Assembly (NCBI GenBank): GCA_016214925.1
Contig: JACRMO010000294.1
Span: 1-7,789, forward strand
Length of the DNA stretch: 7,789 nt
Source: Gammaproteobacteria bacterium
GTDB lineage: Bacteria > Pseudomonadota > Gammaproteobacteria > Thiohalobacterales > Thiohalobacteraceae
Direction of reading: 5' to 3'
A program made the translations under genes and the position numbers. The notes beneath the pieces are model-generated. The model saw only the letters and a program-made list of their open reading frames with translations, did no database searches and was not told the origin of the DNA. Shown in pieces: positions 6,264 to 7,789 of this stretch. How positions within the stretch are numbered: position 1 is the stretch's first letter; every line of letters begins with the position of its first letter.

Positions 6264-7310
6264 TTACATGTCATAGAGCATGACATCGGCCACCGCCTTC
6301 GCCCAGGCGGAGAATTGCGGCACGGCGAATAGGTCCTGGCCGATGGCGCGGTGCATATCCGAAATCAGCATCACGCCCATCTCGCGCTGCGGAAAAGCCC
6401 CCGCGTAGTCGATGATATGGCCGAACACGGTGTTGGCCTCGGGTGTCTTCCGCGCGCGCAGTGCACGACCGACCAGCGCACAGGCCACCGCGTATTGCAG
6501 ATCGATTTCGCGCGGTACCGGCACGGATTCGCCGCGCACGATGGCATCGATATCGGGGAGTTGGTCCAGGTTCTCGACGAAAGCTGCCAGTTCAATGCCC
6601 GCGGCCGGGCCGACACAGGCCTGCAAGGTGGCCACTAACAAACTTGAATGCGTACCGAATTTCTGTAGCGCGCGGTGCGCGAATTCCCACGACCGCGGCG
6701 ACGGAAAGGCCACCGGATTGTGCGCCGGATCGAAGTCGAACAGCAGTTCCGGCCGGAAACGCAGGAATGCGATCAGGCGTTCATCGATTCCGTTCGCGTA
6801 GGCCCAGGCAACCCAATCATCGAGATGGGTATCCAACTCGAAATGCGAGAAGCGGTTGGCCAGCGGCGCTGGCATGGTGTAGGTCACACCCCGGTCGCCC
6901 TGACGATTACCCGCGGCGAAGATCGCCCACCCGTTCGGCACGCGGTATTCACCCAAGCGCCGATCCAGAATCAACTGATACGCCGCGGCCGACACACTCG
7001 GTGGCGCCGAGGTGATTTCGTCCAGGAATAGAATGCCGGCCTGACCATGACGCTCGGCATTCGGCAGGATGGCCGGAACCGCCCACTCGACAATATCGCC
7101 GACCCGGAACGGAACGCCGCGCAAGTCGCTCGGCTCCATTTGCGACAGCCGGATATCGATCACGACCGCGTCGTGGTGCGCGGCAATCTGCGCAATGATT
7201 TGCGACTTGCCGACACCCGGCGGGCCCCACACCATCACGGGCGTGTGGTGCCCCTCGCTAGTACTCAGAAATTCCCGATCCAGTACGCTCTGCAACTGCG
7301 ACGGACGCAT
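6264..7310 (-). CDS. MoxR-type AAA+ ATPase
   Basis: A 348-residue cytoplasmic ATPase of the MoxR/AAA_5 group, which act as chaperone-like remodellers with VWA-domain partners. Walker A is GPPGVGKS (29-36) and Walker B is ILFLDE (93-98). Sensor 1 is Asn135 in FAAGNRQGD, and Arg153 in PLANRFSHFEL fits the arginine finger. The C-terminal half (~160-348) is the usual helical lid and an extension. ATG 7310 is preferred because a near-perfect AAGGAGG lies 6 bases upstream. It is first in an operon with the metallopeptidase/VWA gene and should bind it. It is divergent from a response-regulator gene across a 333-base gap. CbbQ/NorQ-type activators look similar, but the DUF2201 partner argues for the MoxR-like pair. 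No sequence oddity is apparent; all catalytic motifs are present. Confidence 0.95.
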   Translation of the reverse strand: MRPSQLQSVLDREFLSTSEGHHTPVMVWGPPGVGKSQIIAQIAAHHDAVVIDIRLSQMEPSDLRGVPFRVGDIVEWAVPAILPNAERHGQAGILFLDEITSAPPSVSAAAYQLILDRRLGEYRVPNGWAIFAAGNRQGDRGVTYTMPAPLANRFSHFELDTHLDDWVAWAYANGIDERLIAFLRFRPELLFDFDPAHNPVAFPSPRSWEFAHRALQKFGTHSSLLVATLQACVGPAAGIELAAFVENLDQLPDIDAIVRGESVPVPREIDLQYAVACALVGRALRARKTPEANTVFGHIIDYAGAFPQREMGVMLISDMHRAIGQDLFAVPQFSAWAKAVADVMLYDM

Positions 7311-7314
7311 GCAA

Positions 7315-7323
7315 CCCCTCCTT
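7315..7323 (-). promoter_or_regulatory. Strong Shine-Dalgarno site of the ATPase gene
   Basis: The minus strand reads AAGGAGGGG ahead of ATG 7310, with 6 bases between AAGGAGG and the ATG. It overlaps by one base the TGA of the short ORF just upstream, an arrangement that permits translational coupling. Confidence 0.85.
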
Positions 7324-7433
7324 CAGGACCTGCGATCCGGGTCGTTCCGGACCTGCATCACACTTCGGGCCATCCTGCGCACCTGCTGCACAGCGGCATG
7401 CGCCATCTTACGCATTTCCCAGCCGAATTGCAT
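7323..7433 (-). CDS. Possible 36-residue basic amphipathic peptide upstream of the ATPase
   Basis: ATG 7433 opens a 36-codon frame ending in TGA at 7325-7323, touching the ATPase ribosome site. I do not recognise the peptide. It is Arg- and Met-rich and has hydrophobic residues at positions 7, 11, 14, 18, 21, 25 and 28, an exact 4-3-4-3 heptad spacing expected of an amphipathic or coiled-coil helix. Most third codon positions are G or C, as in neighbouring genes. Against it: no ribosome site precedes the ATG (a GGAG lies about 20 bases off), and short frames are common by chance. It could be a leader peptide, a small partner of the ATPase, or non-coding leader sequence. Confidence 0.25.
   Translation of the reverse strand: MQFGWEMRKMAHAAVQQVRRMARSVMQVRNDPDRRS
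7326..7356 (-). repeat. Direct repeat GCAGGTCC in the ATPase leader
   Basis: The minus strand has GCAGGTCC at 7356-7349 and again at 7333-7326, 23 bases apart, near two DNA turns. It lies just ahead of the ATPase ribosome site. It could be a paired operator, or chance within the possible short ORF. Confidence 0.35.
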
Positions 7434-7503
7434 GACGCTAAGCCGCTGAAATACTCCACCAATACCCCGGAGTTAGGCGCACGAATCCGGGCCAGACCAA
7501 GAC

Positions 7504-7522
7504 CGCTCCCGACGGGGGAGCG
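7504..7522. repeat. Inverted repeat CGCTCCC/GGGAGCG
   Basis: A perfect 7-bp GC-rich stem with a 5-base loop (GACGG). No T run follows on either strand, so it is not a typical terminator. Its position between divergent genes fits an operator or a leader hairpin of the response-regulator transcript. Confidence 0.5.
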
Positions 7523-7610
7523 ATTCAATAAACCGGCCTCACAGTCGATAGCAGTGGGAAGCCGGGCGGCAGGCAACAACACCGCTGAGCCAGGGGAGGC
7601 AGCGCGCGGC

Positions 7611-7632
7611 GACAGACAACGACAACGACAAT
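7611..7632 (+). repeat. Short GACAAC hexamer repeat
   Basis: GACA is followed by GACAAC, GACAAC and GACAAT. This A/C-rich, unstructured stretch lies immediately before the ribosome site of the response regulator. It may simply keep that site accessible. Confidence 0.5.
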
Positions 7633-7633
7633 C

Positions 7634-7637
7634 GAGG
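7634..7637 (+). promoter_or_regulatory. Shine-Dalgarno site of the response-regulator gene
   Basis: GAGG lies 6 bases ahead of ATG 7644, supporting that start. Confidence 0.6.
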
Positions 7638-7643
7638 TTCATC

Positions 7644-7789
7644 ATGGGGCACCGCCCACGCATTCTGGTTTGCGAACACGACGCCACGCTCAGCGCCTAT
7701 CTGTCACGCACCCTCGAAACCGCCGGCTTCTGGGTCGACACCGTTCAGAGCGGTCGACAAGCCCTGAAGAAACTCGCACTGCATTACTA
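7644..7789 (+). CDS. Response regulator, start of the receiver domain (3' end outside window)
   Basis: The first 48 residues are visible. RPRILVCEHDATLSAYLSRTL (4-24) matches strand 1 and helix 1 of a receiver domain, and GFWVDTVQSGRQALKKL (29-45) matches strand 2 and helix 2. It should be the output half of a two-component system, receiving phosphate from a sensor kinase. ATG 7644 has GAGG 6 bases upstream and places the first strand at the usual distance. The acidic pair is Glu11-His12, where Glu/Asp-Asp is usual; the second residue normally helps bind Mg2+. The phospho-acceptor Asp, the conserved Lys and any output domain lie beyond the window, so the subclass (for example OmpR-like) is unknown. 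It is divergent from the ATPase/VWA operon; a regulatory link is possible but not shown. Confidence 0.88.
   Translation, partial: MGHRPRILVCEHDATLSAYLSRTLETAGFWVDTVQSGRQALKKLALHY

Larger units (their letters stand above)
7311..7643. other. Divergent intergenic region (333 bases)
   Basis: This should hold promoters for both the ATPase operon (minus) and the response regulator (plus). I found only a weak plus-strand candidate, TTGCAT (7429-7434) and AATACT (7451-7456), 16 bases apart, and no convincing minus-strand promoter. The region also holds the possible short ORF, the GCAGGTCC repeats, a hairpin (7504-7522), a weaker inverted repeat CCGGC/GCCGG (7533-7537 and 7561-7565), and a short GACAAC repeat before the regulator's ribosome site. 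Confidence 0.5.

Noticed and set aside
5736..6332. 198-codon plus-strand frame opposite the VWA gene
   Set aside because: It is the antisense shadow of the HExxH domain coding strand; no recognisable domain and no ribosome site.
7358..7687. 109-codon minus-strand frame across the divergent intergenic region
   Set aside because: It overlaps the receiver-domain start and its peptide is low-complexity Arg/Ser/Cys-rich with no family match.

Overview
The window looks like chromosomal DNA of a GC-rich proteobacterium, most likely a gammaproteobacterium. The reasons are the protein set (Lon-type protease, long-N-terminus diguanylate cyclase, HDOD protein, MoxR ATPase plus DUF2201 protein, receiver-type regulator), strong Shine-Dalgarno sites and sigma70-like hexamers. 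I could not assign a genus. Nothing suggests a mobile element, CRISPR array, tRNA or rRNA.

Layout: (1) Bases 1-942 (+) hold the C-terminal ~313 residues of a Lon-family ATP-dependent protease, cut by the window edge. (2) Converging on it from the minus strand is a small cytosolic thioredoxin (966-1334) with its own promoter and ribosome binding site. Behind it is a 534-residue GGDEF diguanylate cyclase (1421-3025) with intact active and inhibitory sites and a probably structured mRNA leader. (3) A gene-poor stretch (about 3074-3751) holds the cyclase promoter candidate, several hairpins of unknown purpose and a likely terminator for the next gene. (4) An HDOD protein (3752-4669, minus) follows, then a 289-base gap with a 16-bp tandem duplication. 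(5) A two-gene minus-strand operon runs 7310 to 4959: a MoxR-type AAA+ ATPase, then a DUF2201-type protein joining an HExxH metallopeptidase-like domain to a VWA-like domain. A 36-codon ORF may precede the ATPase. (6) A response-regulator receiver domain starts divergently at 7644 (+) and runs off the window end.

How the genes may work together: Lon (proteolysis), thioredoxin (thiol redox), and the ATPase/VWA pair (a putative chaperone-like remodelling machine) are protein-quality-control functions. The GGDEF and HDOD proteins are signalling functions. The only convincing operon is the ATPase-VWA pair, so functional links between the other genes are inference. I see no clearly undescribed system. 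The items most worth a second look are the ATPase/metallopeptidase-VWA operon with its possible basic leader peptide, the structured cyclase leader, the hairpin-rich non-coding stretch, and an atypical acidic pair in the response regulator.
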